Below are positions 9,346 through 19,909 of a stretch of DNA of 64,000 nucleotides, piece after piece. The DNA lies in contig JAWZSP010000001.1 of the NCBI GenBank assembly GCA_034401135.1, positions 372,001 to 436,000 of the forward strand, written 5' to 3'. Position numbers and translations under genes: made by a program. The notes beneath the pieces were generated by a model. It saw only the letters and a list, made by a program, of their open reading frames with translations. It was not told where the DNA came from and did no database searches. The DNA is from Volutella citrinella (taxonomy: Eukaryota > Ascomycota > Sordariomycetes > Hypocreales > Nectriaceae). Positions within the stretch are counted from its first letter, which is position 1. The number at the start of each line of letters is the position of its first letter.

Positions 9346-12102
9346 ATGCCGCAGCCACTTGTTCAAAATATCCGCTTCGAGCAGCACCATGACGGCCGCG
9401 GCGTTGAGACGGCCACACCGCACATCTCATGGTCTTTTGGCAGCGCCGATGGCAGCGCCGTGAACTGGGTTCAGAGCCGGTACGAGATCCAGGTCTCACG
9501 ACACGACGAAAAGGACGCAGAGACGTACCAGGTCGCCAGCTCGGAGTCTCTATGTGTGCCATGGCCCGGACAACCTCTGCAGTCCCGCGATGAGAGACGA
9601 GTGCGAGTCAGGGTCTCCGATTCAGCTGACGACGCTGAGGCTGCAGTCGAGTGGTCCGAATGGTCCGAATGGGCGACCGTGGAAGTCGCATTCCTATCGA
9701 GGGACGACTGGGAGGCCAAGCTCGTGTCGCCTGCTTCTTCCATCACCGCAACCACAGCGGATGGATCGCTGACGCCCGTCCGGTTCCGCAGGATATTCCA
9801 CCCTCCGCGGGGCCAGATAACGCGAGCCAGGCTTTACATCACCTCGCATGGCGTCTACAAGGCCTATTTGAACAAGAAGCCAGTAGATAGTCATGCTATG
9901 GCTCCGGGCTGGACCAGCTACAAACATCGCCTCAATTACCAGATTCACGACATCACCGAGCAGGTCCGCAACCAGGAAGTGTGCGTTTTCGACGTCGACG
10001 TTGCTGCCGGGTGGTTTGCTTCGGCCTTAGGCTGGGCAGGCGGCAGAAGGCGTCGGTTTGGCGATGCAATCGGCCTTGTCGCGCAGCTCGAGTTGCAAGT
10101 CGAGGGTGGCGAGACGCTCACCGTCTCGACCGACGACTCGTGGCTCTCGACGCCTAGCCCCATTATCCAAAGCGAGATCTACAACGGAGAGACTTATGAC
10201 TGTAACATGGCCGACTTGATCGACGCAGGGAAAGCCAAGTGGGATCCCGTCCAGGTCAAGGGCTTCCCAAATGCGCAGCTGGTTTCGCCAGAAGCGCCTC
10301 CGGTGGCAGTCACGCAGGAGGTGAAGCCGATCAAGATGTTTACGACACCTTCGAACAAGACAATCTTGGATTTTGGGCAGAACTTGGTGGGCACCGTCCG
10401 TATTAATTCGATGGCCAAGTCCAAGGGCCATAGGACTAGCTTCTCCCACGCCGAGGTCATGGAGGACGGGGAACTTGGCACTCGCCCGCTCCGAACTGCC
10501 AAGGCGACGGACATCTTCATTAGCAACGGCGAGGAAGTCAAGAACTGGTCCGCCCAGTTCACGTTCCACGGCTTCCGGTACGTCCAGGTCGATGGGTGGT
10601 CTGCTGAGGACCCTGAGTTTCCTCTGACGCTGGACTCAGTCACGGCGCTGGTTCTACATACAGACATGAAGCGTACTGGCTGGTTTGAGTGCTCCCACCA
10701 GCTCGTCAACAAGCTGCACGAAAACGCCGTCTGGAGCATGCGAGGCAACTTCTTGTCCATCCCCACCGACTGCCCGCAGCGAGATGAGCGCCTCGGATGG
10801 ACCGGCGACATCCAGGTCTTTGGCCCATCGGCCAACTTCCTCTACGACACGAGCGGCATGCTGAGCGGGTGGCTGCAGGACGTTGCTGCCGAGCAGCTCA
10901 AGGACGGAGACAGCATCCCTCCGTTTGTGGTGCCCAACGTCATCGGCCGGGACGACGAGGCAGTCGAGGACAACTGGTGGCCCCATCGCGCCAATGCCGT
11001 CTGGGACGATGTCGTTGCCATCTTGCCATGGGACCTGTACCGTGCATTCGGCAGTCACAAGGTTCTGTCAACGCAGTACGAGAGCATGAAGGCTTGGGTC
11101 GATGTGGGCATTAAAAGAGGCGATGACCTCCTCTGGGACCCTGAGATTTGGCAGTTGGGCGACTGGCTGGATCCTGCAGCATCTCCGCATGAGCCTGGCA
11201 ACGGGCGGACTGACGGTGTTCTTGTGGCCGATGCCTACCTGGCACGCGTTACCAAGATCATGGCAGAGACAGCCGAGGTACTGGGCCTCGACGAGGACGT
11301 CACCAAGTACGCCAACCAGTATGAGGTCATCAAGAAGGCGTTCCAGCACAAGTACATCACACCAGCAGGTCTCCTCTCGTCTGACTCCCAGACCGCACTG
11401 GCTCTCGCCTTCATGTTCAACCTCTTCCCCACTACGAAACAAATGCAGTTCGCCGCCGAGAGACTCGTGCGATGGACGCGGCAGACGCAGTTCCGCGTCT
11501 CTACAGGATTCGCCGGGACGCCCATCATCCTCCACGCCCTGTCACGGATCGCACGCCCGCAGTACGCCTACCGCATGCTGCTCGAGAAGCAGTGCCCGAG
11601 CTGGATGTACCCGGTCCTGATGGGCGCCACGACCATCTGGGAGCGCTGGGACAGCATGTATGCCGACGGCACGGTCAACCCCGGCGAGATGACCAGCTTC
11701 AACCACTACGCGCTGGGGTCCGTGGTGAACTGGCTGCACGAGGTCGTCGGCGGCATCAGTCCCCTCGAGCCTGGCTGGAAGGCAGTGCTGGTGCGACCAG
11801 TGCCCGGTGCGACGCTGACGTACGCGACTGTCGAGCACATCGGGCCATATGGCCGGATCAAGTGCAGCTGGACGTTGGAGGGAGCCAGGTTTCGCGTGCA
11901 GGTGAGCATTCCGCCCAACTCGAGGGGCTATGTCGTCCTGCCCGATAGGCAGCGGAAGGGGGTGGCCGAGGACGATGGAGAGGGCGTTTGGGTTGGGTCG
12001 GGCGAGCATTCGTTTGAGTGCAGCCATGGCGATGCTGATGAGTGGCCGCTGGAGGCGATGCATCCGCAGTACTGGCCGCAGGCTCGCGCAGAGCCTGTGT
12101 AG
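9346..12102 (+). CDS. Intracellular alpha-L-rhamnosidase (GH78)
   Basis: A single exon of 918 aa, typical for family GH78. The N-terminal beta-sandwich (about 1-130) is followed by the concanavalin-like rhamnosidase domain (ITRARLYITSHGVYKAYLN at about 158-176) and the (alpha/alpha)6 barrel. The barrel's conserved acidic motif PTDCPQRDERLGWTGD lies at about residues 473-488; its Asp and Glu residues correspond to the family's catalytic and binding acids. A C-terminal sandwich follows YALGSVVNWLHE. There is no signal peptide, so the enzyme should act inside the cell on imported rhamnosides such as flavonoid rhamnosides or rhamno-oligosaccharides. It lies between an aromatic monooxygenase and an AIM24 gene, with an isoflavone-reductase-like gene further on. 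The complete length and lack of frameshift argue for a functional enzyme. Confidence 0.93.
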   Translation: MPQPLVQNIRFEQHHDGRGVETATPHISWSFGSADGSAVNWVQSRYEIQVSRHDEKDAETYQVASSESLCVPWPGQPLQSRDERRVRVRVSDSADDAEAAVEWSEWSEWATVEVAFLSRDDWEAKLVSPASSITATTADGSLTPVRFRRIFHPPRGQITRARLYITSHGVYKAYLNKKPVDSHAMAPGWTSYKHRLNYQIHDITEQVRNQEVCVFDVDVAAGWFASALGWAGGRRRRFGDAIGLVAQLELQVEGGETLTVSTDDSWLSTPSPIIQSEIYNGETYDCNMADLIDAGKAKWDPVQVKGFPNAQLVSPEAPPVAVTQEVKPIKMFTTPSNKTILDFGQNLVGTVRINSMAKSKGHRTSFSHAEVMEDGELGTRPLRTAKATDIFISNGEEVKNWSAQFTFHGFRYVQVDGWSAEDPEFPLTLDSVTALVLHTDMKRTGWFECSHQLVNKLHENAVWSMRGNFLSIPTDCPQRDERLGWTGDIQVFGPSANFLYDTSGMLSGWLQDVAAEQLKDGDSIPPFVVPNVIGRDDEAVEDNWWPHRANAVWDDVVAILPWDLYRAFGSHKVLSTQYESMKAWVDVGIKRGDDLLWDPEIWQLGDWLDPAASPHEPGNGRTDGVLVADAYLARVTKIMAETAEVLGLDEDVTKYANQYEVIKKAFQHKYITPAGLLSSDSQTALALAFMFNLFPTTKQMQFAAERLVRWTRQTQFRVSTGFAGTPIILHALSRIARPQYAYRMLLEKQCPSWMYPVLMGATTIWERWDSMYADGTVNPGEMTSFNHYALGSVVNWLHEVVGGISPLEPGWKAVLVRPVPGATLTYATVEHIGPYGRIKCSWTLEGARFRVQVSIPPNSRGYVVLPDRQRKGVAEDDGEGVWVGSGEHSFECSHGDADEWPLEAMHPQYWPQARAEPV

Positions 12103-13465
12103 ATGCATTGTTACATTTCACGCATAGAAATTGGCTCGGAGACGAGTCTAGAATCCTTTCAACTGGACCGCATTGAGAACCGAATTGTGCCTGTGCCTTG
12201 ATCAAGTCCGTTGTGTAACTGTGGTTCTACACCTTGGATGGCCAATGCAGTCTGGATACTCTACATGGATTGTTTATTTCACAATCTCACATATAGGCCT
12301 CATCGGGCAAGAATAAGGCCCCCTGGTAGCTCAGGCTTTTGAAGCTAGTGCGAAATGCGAAGACTGAAGAGAGTATAGAAACCAGCAATGGAGCCATCCT
12401 GTTGATATCATGAGAGAATTTATACCCACATTGCTCCCGTGTGAAAGGCATGTCAAGGTGTTCCTATGCACCCATTCTGCAGCTGGACGGTGCTGATTGG
12501 GATTTCTCTGCAAGCTATATTACGAATTGCTAGCGCCTGGCGGCTCTTAGGACCACAATCTGCTAATTTCTTTCATCGAGAAGTGTAGCTCACAGTCGAG
12601 AGTGAGATGGTCCGGCAAATCGACGGAATCATTTTCTATCAAGGCTGTAGTATTCTGTCGAACGTTGTACTGAAGCACCTGGCTCTTGGTGGTTGTTAGC
12701 GCTCATTGTGGTGATGAGTTGTGGAAAATGACAGCATTTTAGAAAGTGTCCAGTCTCAGAATGAGTGCCCTATTTCAGCGAGATGTTCCCATGGTTGTCT
12801 GAGACGCACGTGACTTAACCCCCGCCCCCCAAACCCCTCCTGGTCGCTCGCTGTGGCTCCCCGCCATGGCCGCCTGTAGATTGTCTGCTGTGACCTCGCG
12901 CCGGGCCGCTATCCCCTAAAGAACCAGAGCTCGCTCCACCCGACGGGGCCATGGTGCGCCAAGGCTTGAGCATACGGGCCTCCCAATCAACGAATATGCG
13001 TGACATGACGTTGATCCCGTTGAGAACACCAACTTTAAATGTCGGAGGTAAAATCAACACCATCACCAGTTCACCATCCCCCCCAATGAGCATGGCCATG
13101 ATTACCACCATCGAGGCGCCACGACGTTTCACATGCATCGCGCTTCGCTGGCACTAGGATTAGGTAGCAATCCCGGATTCAGCCACCGGTTCAGCTGGGC
13201 CGGGATGGACCACTCACGTCTCCGGCCTAGACCATTGTCGGGCGCGATGAGGCTGATTAGTGGGGGGAAGGCTGCCTTGACACGGCGACCCCTCTTTCTG
13301 CTTTGTTTTCTCACGCAGCGCGCTCGTGGCCAGTCTCACCCAGCTTTCTCGTCACCGTTGCTCGGCCGGACACTGATTTGGCGCGGATAGGCTGCAGTAG
13401 ACAGACACACTCTTTATCGTTTGAGTCAGTTACCACAGCAGCTCGCAGGACATCTCACCGTGGCC
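12103..13465. other. Intergenic, rhamnosidase to AIM24 gene
   Basis: About 1.36 kb without a supported gene. The first 700 bases are relatively AT-rich and stop-rich. The rest holds pyrimidine tracts (about 12820-12870) and presumably the AIM24 promoter. A minus-strand frame at 12815-13138 has no signature. Confidence 0.5.
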
Positions 13466-14616
13466 ATGGCGTACCAGCAAGGATACCCTCAGCAGCAGGG
13501 GCAGCCTCAGTACTATGCCCCTCCTCCAGGACAGCCTCAAATGCAGCAACAACAGCCCCAATATCAGCAGCAGCAGCAGCAGCAGCCTCATCCCCAGCAG
13601 CAACAGCAGCAGTACTATGCACCTCCTCCACCTCCCGGACAGCCTCCCCAGATGCAGCAGCAGCAGCAGCCTCAACAGCAGCAGCCCCAGCAACATCAAC
13701 AGATCCCCCAGCAACAACATCAACAACTCCAGCAGCAGCAACAACCACAACGCGCCTTTGCCCCCACGCCTCCCGCAGCGGGACCCGCCGTCGCTGCCGC
13801 CGCGCCCTCGGACCAGGGCCAGTTCCCCGGCGGCTCGTACAGCATCACGCACAGAGACACAAACGCCATCCTGACGGTGACGCTGCAGCCCGGCGCCACG
13901 GTGCGCTCCAAGCCCGGCGCCATGATCCACATGTCCAGCTCCGTCGGCCTGGTCGGCAACGTCAAGTTCTCCATGAAGAAGCTGCTGACGGGCGGCTCCC
14001 TCACCGAGTCGACCTACACTGGCCCCGGCAACGTGGCCCTGGGTCCCACCCTCTTTGGAGATATCATCACCGTCCACGTCGACGGCCGCCAGCCCTGGAC
14101 CGTCGGCAAGGATGCCTTCCTGGCCTGCACCCCGGAGATCACAAAGGAGGCCAAGTCCCAGGGCATCGGAAAGGCCCTCTTCTCGGGCGAGGACCTGTTT
14201 GTCCTTCGCATCGGTGGCCAGGGCATCCTGTGGCTGACGAGCTTTGGCGCCGTCGACCGGCTTGATGTAAGTTGAGCATCGACCCCCCCCCCCCCCATTC
14301 TATCTTTTCCGGGAGTCTGAAGTCAAACATGAACGTTCCCCTTGCTGACCCTCCGCAGCTCCAACCCGGCCAGACGCACATCGTCGACAACGGCCACCTC
14401 GTCGCCTGGAGCTGTGACTACCGCATCGAAAAGGCCGGCGGCGGGTCCATGACGGGCATGAAGACGGGCGAAGGCCTCGTCTGCCGCTTCACCGGCCCCG
14501 GATCCGTCTACGTGCAGACGCGCAACATGGACGAGTTCCAGAACTTTATCCGCGCCCTCATGCCCGGAGGAGGCGGTGGCGGTGGCGGCGGCTCCCTGCT
14601 GGGCCTCATTACCTAG
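13466..14616 (+). CDS. AIM24-domain protein with Q/P-rich N-terminus
   Basis: Two exons (13466-14266, 14359-14616), 352 aa. The ATG at 13466 (gtggccATGG) is preferred over an upstream in-frame ATG at 13421. Residues about 3-105 are a Gln/Pro/Tyr low-complexity segment (repeated YYAPPP and poly-Gln) encoded by imperfect CAG/CAA repeats. Residues about 115-340 are the AIM24 domain (TRAP-like beta fold): GGSYSITHRDTNAILTVTLQ, SKPGAMIHMS, LTGPGNV-type turns, FTGPGSVYVQTRN near the end, and a Gly-rich tail (GGGGGGGGG) before SLLGLIT. In yeast Aim24 is a mitochondrial inner-membrane organising protein, but this Q-rich, presequence-less architecture resembles the cytosolic fungal type. The role is therefore uncertain. 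The intron contains a run of 14 C. Confidence 0.88.
13550..13760 (+). repeat. Imperfect CAG/CAA repeat encoding poly-Gln
   Basis: Interrupted CAG, CAA and CCT/CCC codons code for glutamine- and proline-rich runs in the AIM24 protein, including several runs of four or more consecutive Gln codons. This is a likely length-polymorphic minisatellite inside the coding region. Confidence 0.75.
14283..14296. repeat. Homopolymer C14 in intron
   Basis: A run of 14 cytosines lies inside the single AIM24 intron (14267-14358), close to the donor site. It does not affect the reading frame but is a slippage-prone tract and a possible assembly-length uncertainty. Confidence 0.7.
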
Positions 14617-15358
14617 GTTACATGTGCACATGGATACGAAGATGGGCCATGGTGTTTTGTTGGTTTCTTGTCATTGATGAAGTTATGCGATGAATTGACG
14701 TGCAATGCAATCCTGCCCTTGCTGCTCCAACCCATGTGCTTGATTTCCGTCCTATTGCTTTGCTTGACTAGTGTATAGCTGTCTTGCTGCTTTTTCAACC
14801 ATAGGACGTTCTTGTTGCGCCTCCTTGCAAACCTCAGATTTGCTTTGTTTCTTCTCAGACCGGCACTGCGTAAGCCGACATGCTGCCCTCACTCAGGCCA
14901 ACACTTAAGAAGCAGGGCCGGCAGAGAAGAACACTCCTGAACAGTGCTATGAGTATGTTGACTTAGACTATCTGTAATATTTCTTCAAATGCCAAATTTA
15001 AAATCATCCCACCGGCTACTATGCATCAATATTAGACCAGACTGCAGAAAACAGGTCATAATATCTCACAATTGACCTAGGGATCGAGCCAGTCCTCATC
15101 ATTGCGGGGCAACCGGGTCTCAGTTGGTCCGGCTAACCCTTGCCACCAGCGGAGCCATCTGCTGACAGCCAGGGCAACTGGTGTATTATCGTGATTGATG
15201 CCTCAGGGCCTCATCCCACACTCTTTCTATATGAAGTAAAGAGCAATGCACAACGGGCTTCAAATCTGTCCGGATTCCGATTGCATTAATCAGCTGTTGC
15301 GTGTATTTAATAGCCATTGCGATGTCATCAATTTGCCAATCAGACAAACAACCTCACC
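14617..15358. other. Intergenic, AIM24 to NmrA-like gene
   Basis: No supported gene. Moderately AT-rich; contains the promoter of the NmrA-like gene (gtgtatttaatagcc about 60 bases before its ATG). Confidence 0.5.
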
Positions 15359-16455
15359 ATGGCACCTTCAGTCAAGGTAGCAATCGTTGGAGCGACGGGT
15401 CAAACCGGCACATTGATAGTTGATGGACTCTTGGCCTCCAACACAGACTTTGTAAGTTTCATCTGGCTCACCAGTCTTAAGTCTGACTTATTCGGCCCAG
15501 CAAGTCTTCAGTCTCACGAGGGAGTTGTCTCTGAACAATGAGGCCAACACCAAGTTCCGACAGCTGGGCGTCAAGGTCGTCGTCGCCGACCTCAAGGGTC
15601 CCCGGCAAGAATTGGTTGAGATCCTTCGGGGCATGGATGTGGTCATTGCAGCCGTCCACTTCAATGCGCTCATGGACCAGATCCCGCTGGCAGAGGCAGC
15701 CAAGGAAGCCGGCGTCAAACGGTTCGTACCGTGCAACTTTGCCACGCCGTCCATCCGTGGGATAAGTTTGGTCAATGACTTGGTAGGTGATCAAGCCCCA
15801 TGTCACTCGTGAGGCTAACGGCGTTCAGAAACTCGACGTTCTCGACGCAATTCAGAGATTGCATCTTCCTTACACAACCATCGACATAGCTTGGTGGTCA
15901 GTCGAAGCATTGTCTGCAGCACCTCTGCCCTCTGGTCGGACGGACCACTGCCACCTCGACCGAATGCGCATCATCCCGGGTGATGGCAACGTCAAGTGTG
16001 CCTTTACCAGTACGACCGACATTGGATCCTATGTCGCCCGCATCATCACGGACGATCGTACGCTTAACCGTCGGGTCTTTGCATACACCGACGTCTTGAC
16101 GTACAACGAAGTAGTTGAGATTGTCGAATCAGTCAGCGGGGAGACGACAACGAAGATATATGTGAGTTGTTTGTCCAGTCAACAACAAAGTCGGTACTAA
16201 GAGTCCTAGAAATCTGCGCAAGACATACTCGCCGACATTGCTGCAAGCGAACAGGCTGTCGCAGAGGATTCCGGGGATTGGAATGCCAAGTTCAAGTTAA
16301 TCATGAACCAGTACTACAACTTGTACGGCTTGCGAGGTGACAACACGCCCGAGGTGGCAAGATATCTGGGCTATCTCGATTTTCAGGAACTGTATCCGGA
16401 TGCGGCAGGTGAATGCATGGGTGACGTGGTGCGGAGGGCGTTGATCAAACGCTAG
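15359..16455 (+). CDS. NmrA-like / isoflavone reductase family NAD(P)-binding protein
   Basis: Four exons (15359-15451, 15501-15782, 15829-16161, 16210-16455), all in phase 0, 317 aa. The N-terminus KVAIVGATGQTGTLIVDGLL (residues about 5-24) is the GxxGxxG Rossmann loop of the atypical SDR family that includes NmrA and isoflavone/pinoresinol reductases. Further family features are DVVIAAVHF, the AAKEAGVKRFVPCNF segment (about 97-111) and the C-terminal domain ending in a short lid. These proteins are either NADPH-dependent reductases of phenylpropanoid-like substrates or redox sensors without activity. With a rhamnosidase and an aromatic monooxygenase nearby, a reductase of an aromatic substrate is a reasonable guess but not shown. 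The spliced frame is continuous with canonical splice sites. Confidence 0.87.
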
Positions 16456-17219
16456 AATCTATTTTCTTTGCCGTATCCCGACCGCGGGCTGGTTCGGCTT
16501 CTGCCCTCGCCGTCTATTCGTTACCCCGTTGTCTATATCCCTGAAGCCTTCAAAGCGTCTCCATCAAAAGTCTACCCTTTAATCTCTTATCTTCGGCGTT
16601 TATCGGTCTCCGTCTTGATCTGGACCCGGGCATGTCTCGACGATCCAGTCACGTCTCAGTCTCGGCGGCAATTTTGCAACCGAATCCACCGCGAACCCAC
16701 CCGCGACGATCAATTGCCCAATCGCTCTTGAAATGTCAGAGCGGGGTAGTGACGCTTGGCATCTGTTCGCAATGCAGGCTGTTTTCTATCGGCAGGGTTG
16801 TAGAGTAGCACCGAGTCAGGGGGGTCTGGTCAATTGGTTTCTTTTACGTATTGGATGGAGATGATAACATGTTTCTTGTCGTGTCCCACCCACCGAGGCG
16901 GGAAAAAATGGAGATGACTTAAGCATAAGGGCCAGCCTAAAGGGTAGCCCCGATTGATAAGCAGCGTGGGAACTTGTCTCGACAAATCAAACAGCGGATT
17001 GGGGCGTTGCGGGTTCTTGATGGTGGGTTCTTGCGGAGTGTCACCTCGTCGCCGTGTCCAACAGTGATGGAAAATGCAGATGCAAGTCGGCGTTATCGGT
17101 GGATAATATTCACGCAGTTTATCAAACACATACATGATGCATTGATATAAAAGCCGCATTCCCCCAAGACTCTACTTGTCGCCATCAGGTGCTAGCAGCC
17201 ATCGTAGACGTTGCCAATT
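16456..17219. other. Intergenic, NmrA-like gene to amino-acid oxidase
   Basis: No supported gene; the amino-acid oxidase promoter with a TATA box at 17146 lies at its right end. Confidence 0.5.
17146..17153 (+). promoter_or_regulatory. TATA box of the amino-acid oxidase gene
   Basis: TATAAAAG, a consensus match 74 bases upstream of the ATG at 17220. Confidence 0.55.
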
Positions 17220-19346
17220 ATGCGGTATTCACACATGCTGCCTCTGGTAGCCAGCTTCGGCGCTCTCTCTGAGGCGACGCCGCTGGCCCAGACCTCGCTG
17301 ACGTTTATTTCTCCTTCGCAGCTCAGCCCTGGAAGCGCTCAGAACATCGTGGTCGGGTACAACGGTGATGTGAATGGCCAGCTGACCATCACCTACGGCT
17401 CATGCGACGGCCCTGCCACCATCTCCGATGCCCGTCAACGCATTGGTACGACCCATGTTGGTGGCCATACCCTCGCCGCAGGACACATCGACCACGAGGA
17501 CAGGCGCCCGACCAAGTTTGTATGGGTGGCTCCTACCGACATCGTGGGGGGATGCCTCCGGGCCTTTCTGGACGACGAGCTCATTGGACAGTCTGAGGAG
17601 CTCGTTGTCACCAAGCGGTTGGCCCGTCGGAGCGAGAAGAAGGCGTTTGCAGACGTCGCGGGAGATGACAGCCTGTGGTTCAACGGCGTGGCCTACCTGA
17701 AGCAGAAGCAGCCAAACGAGGCTTTCGTGGCGGCAGCCAAGTCCAAGAAGTTTGCTATTCTTGGTGGCGGCATATCTGGACTCTTGTCCTCTGTGAGTCC
17801 AATCCATGAGCGAGTGAATCGGCATATAAGCTAACCAATTGGCTCACAGTTGATGCTCGACTCTGTCGGCATTCACAACTGGAAGATCTTGGAGTCGTCT
17901 GAGCGCGTCGGCGGCCGTATCAGAACAGTTTACCTCAACGGCACCTCCCCCGACGAGGGCCAATATCACGAGCTTGGTCCCATGCGCTTCCCATTCGAGA
18001 TTACGGACCCCGAGAGCAATGAGACCTCCCCCATCATGGACCAGCGCATGATCTTCCAGCTGGCCGACACCCTCAACGAGCTCAACGCCGGTAACGAGAC
18101 GCTGCAGGTCAAGTTTTGGGAATGGATCCAGAGCTCCCCCAACACACCCGTCGACACCGCTTTCCGCCGACCAGACGGAACCTTTCCTGGAAAGACGGAG
18201 GTGGCCAAGGACCCCGCCTACTTCAATCCGCCCGTGTACCACAACGCCACGGCTGCCAAGGAAGCCAACCAGGCTCTCGACAACTTCAAGGGGCTCGATG
18301 CGGAACGAGTTCGCATGTACGCAACCAACATCTTCAAGGCGTACAAGCAGGCCAAGGAGGACGGCATGTTTGACTACTCGGAGGTTTCGTACCTTCGGGA
18401 CGTGATGAAGACGGACCTCAACACGACAGACGAGGTCACGCCATCCCACATCTACTGGCCCATGTGGGAGTACGAGACGGTCTACTTCCTCGCCAGCAAG
18501 TGGGTAACCATCAAGGGCGGTCTGAGCCGACTGCCCGCTGCCTTTGAGCCCCTGCTCAAGGGAAGAGTGCAGTACGGCACAAAAGTCAACGGCCTGCGCT
18601 ACAACAAGGACAACAACACCCTCTCCGTCTCGTGGAGGCCGACGGGTGCCGATCCCTTTGGAACCACCAACAACGTAGACAACTTCGACTACGTGCTCAA
18701 CAGCGTGCCGCTCAACCTGATGAAGTTCTGGAGCCTACCGCCGTACTCGAGCCTGCTCAAGCGCAGCATCGACCGCACGCTGTACGCCAACGCCTGCAAG
18801 GTGGCCATCCAGTTCAAGACGCGCTTCTGGGAGCACCTCGAGCGGCCCGTCCTGGGTGGCTGCACCCGCATCACCAAGCCGCAGCTCGGCCAGGTGTGCT
18901 ACCCGTCATGGCACCTCAACGCCACTGGCCCGGGCACGCTGATGGCGTCGTACCTCTCCGACTACGAGGCCACCGTTGCGTGCGCAATGTCCGAGGCCGA
19001 GCACATGGCGTACATCAAGCGGGCCCTCACCGAGATCCACGGGGACGTCGTCGACGAGAACTGGACGGGCAACTACGCCCGTCAGTGCTGGGAGCAAGAC
19101 GAGCACCACGCGGGTGCCTTCACGGCGCAGATCTTTGGGCAGCAGCATCTCTACCTGCCGGCATTTTACCGGACTGAGTTTAATACCGTCTTTATTGGTG
19201 AGGCGGCCACGTTTACGCACACGTGGATATTTAGTGCGCTGGAGAGTGCGACCCGAGGAACGGTTCAGTTGCTTCTCGATATGGGGTTGGTTGACGAGGC
19301 TAAGCAAATCACCAACACGTGGATGGCGCGATGGATCGAGGTGTAG
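17220..19346 (+). CDS. Flavin amine oxidase, L-amino-acid oxidase-like
   Basis: Two exons (17220-17792, 17850-19346), 689 aa. The N-terminus MRYSHMLPLVASFGALSEAT looks like a weak secretion signal, followed by an extension of about 155 residues. The FAD dinucleotide-binding loop is AILGGGISGLLSS (about 179-191), interrupted by the intron exactly after it, then LESSERVGGRIRT. The C-terminal FAD motif is NTVFIGEAATFTHTWIFSALESATRG, the form seen in flavin amine oxidases. Length and layout match fungal L-amino-acid oxidases, which oxidatively deaminate amino acids to keto acids, ammonia and H2O2, often extracellularly. Substrate preference cannot be predicted. A secreted role (nitrogen scavenging or antagonism by H2O2) is inference. 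Confidence 0.88.
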
Positions 19347-19909
19347 ATATAATAGTAGATGAAATGAATATATCTTATATCCGCTTGGCTAGAGACTAGA
19401 GACGCTTTTCTAAGTTTGTGGACTAAGACTGGCAAATCGGCATCCAAGACCATATCCCCGCAAGGGTTATGGCCGAGAGATGCAATACGCCTTGGAATGA
19501 TAATTGGTTAGTTGCTTCAAGTGTTTGAAGTGTGGGATCCATGCTTGTGCTGTGCAAGGCCTGCAAGAATGGCGCCGATGCACACAATTATAAGAGCATC
19601 CCTGTACGCTACACTAGACGCAGAACTAGCACAATCAAATATCAGAACAGCAAGAAAGAGAGACTACATCCTCTGTCCGCGTTATGTGCCATCTCTTGCT
19701 CCTCAAGGGACTTCATTTTAAGGTTTTTACTTGTCACTCTCGTCTTGATTCCAGTTTGATCCTTTGGCTATTTCACTATACACAGTACAATGTGCACTAC
19801 TGTCATGGGCGGGACGAAATGATCAAGAGATTATGACATTAAGTCGCTTGTGAATTATATATTACTATACTTCATTAATCCCTCTTCTCATTTATGTGGA
19901 AAAGGTCCC
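19347..19909. other. Intergenic between convergent amino-acid oxidase and CFEM genes
   Basis: The 3' regions of two convergent genes; AT-rich and without a supported gene. Confidence 0.5.

Noticed and set aside
13303..14265. A 320-codon frame overlapping the AIM24 gene in another + frame
   Set aside because: Frame-shifted reading of the CAG repeats (Ala/Ser runs); it does not continue through the AIM24 intron.
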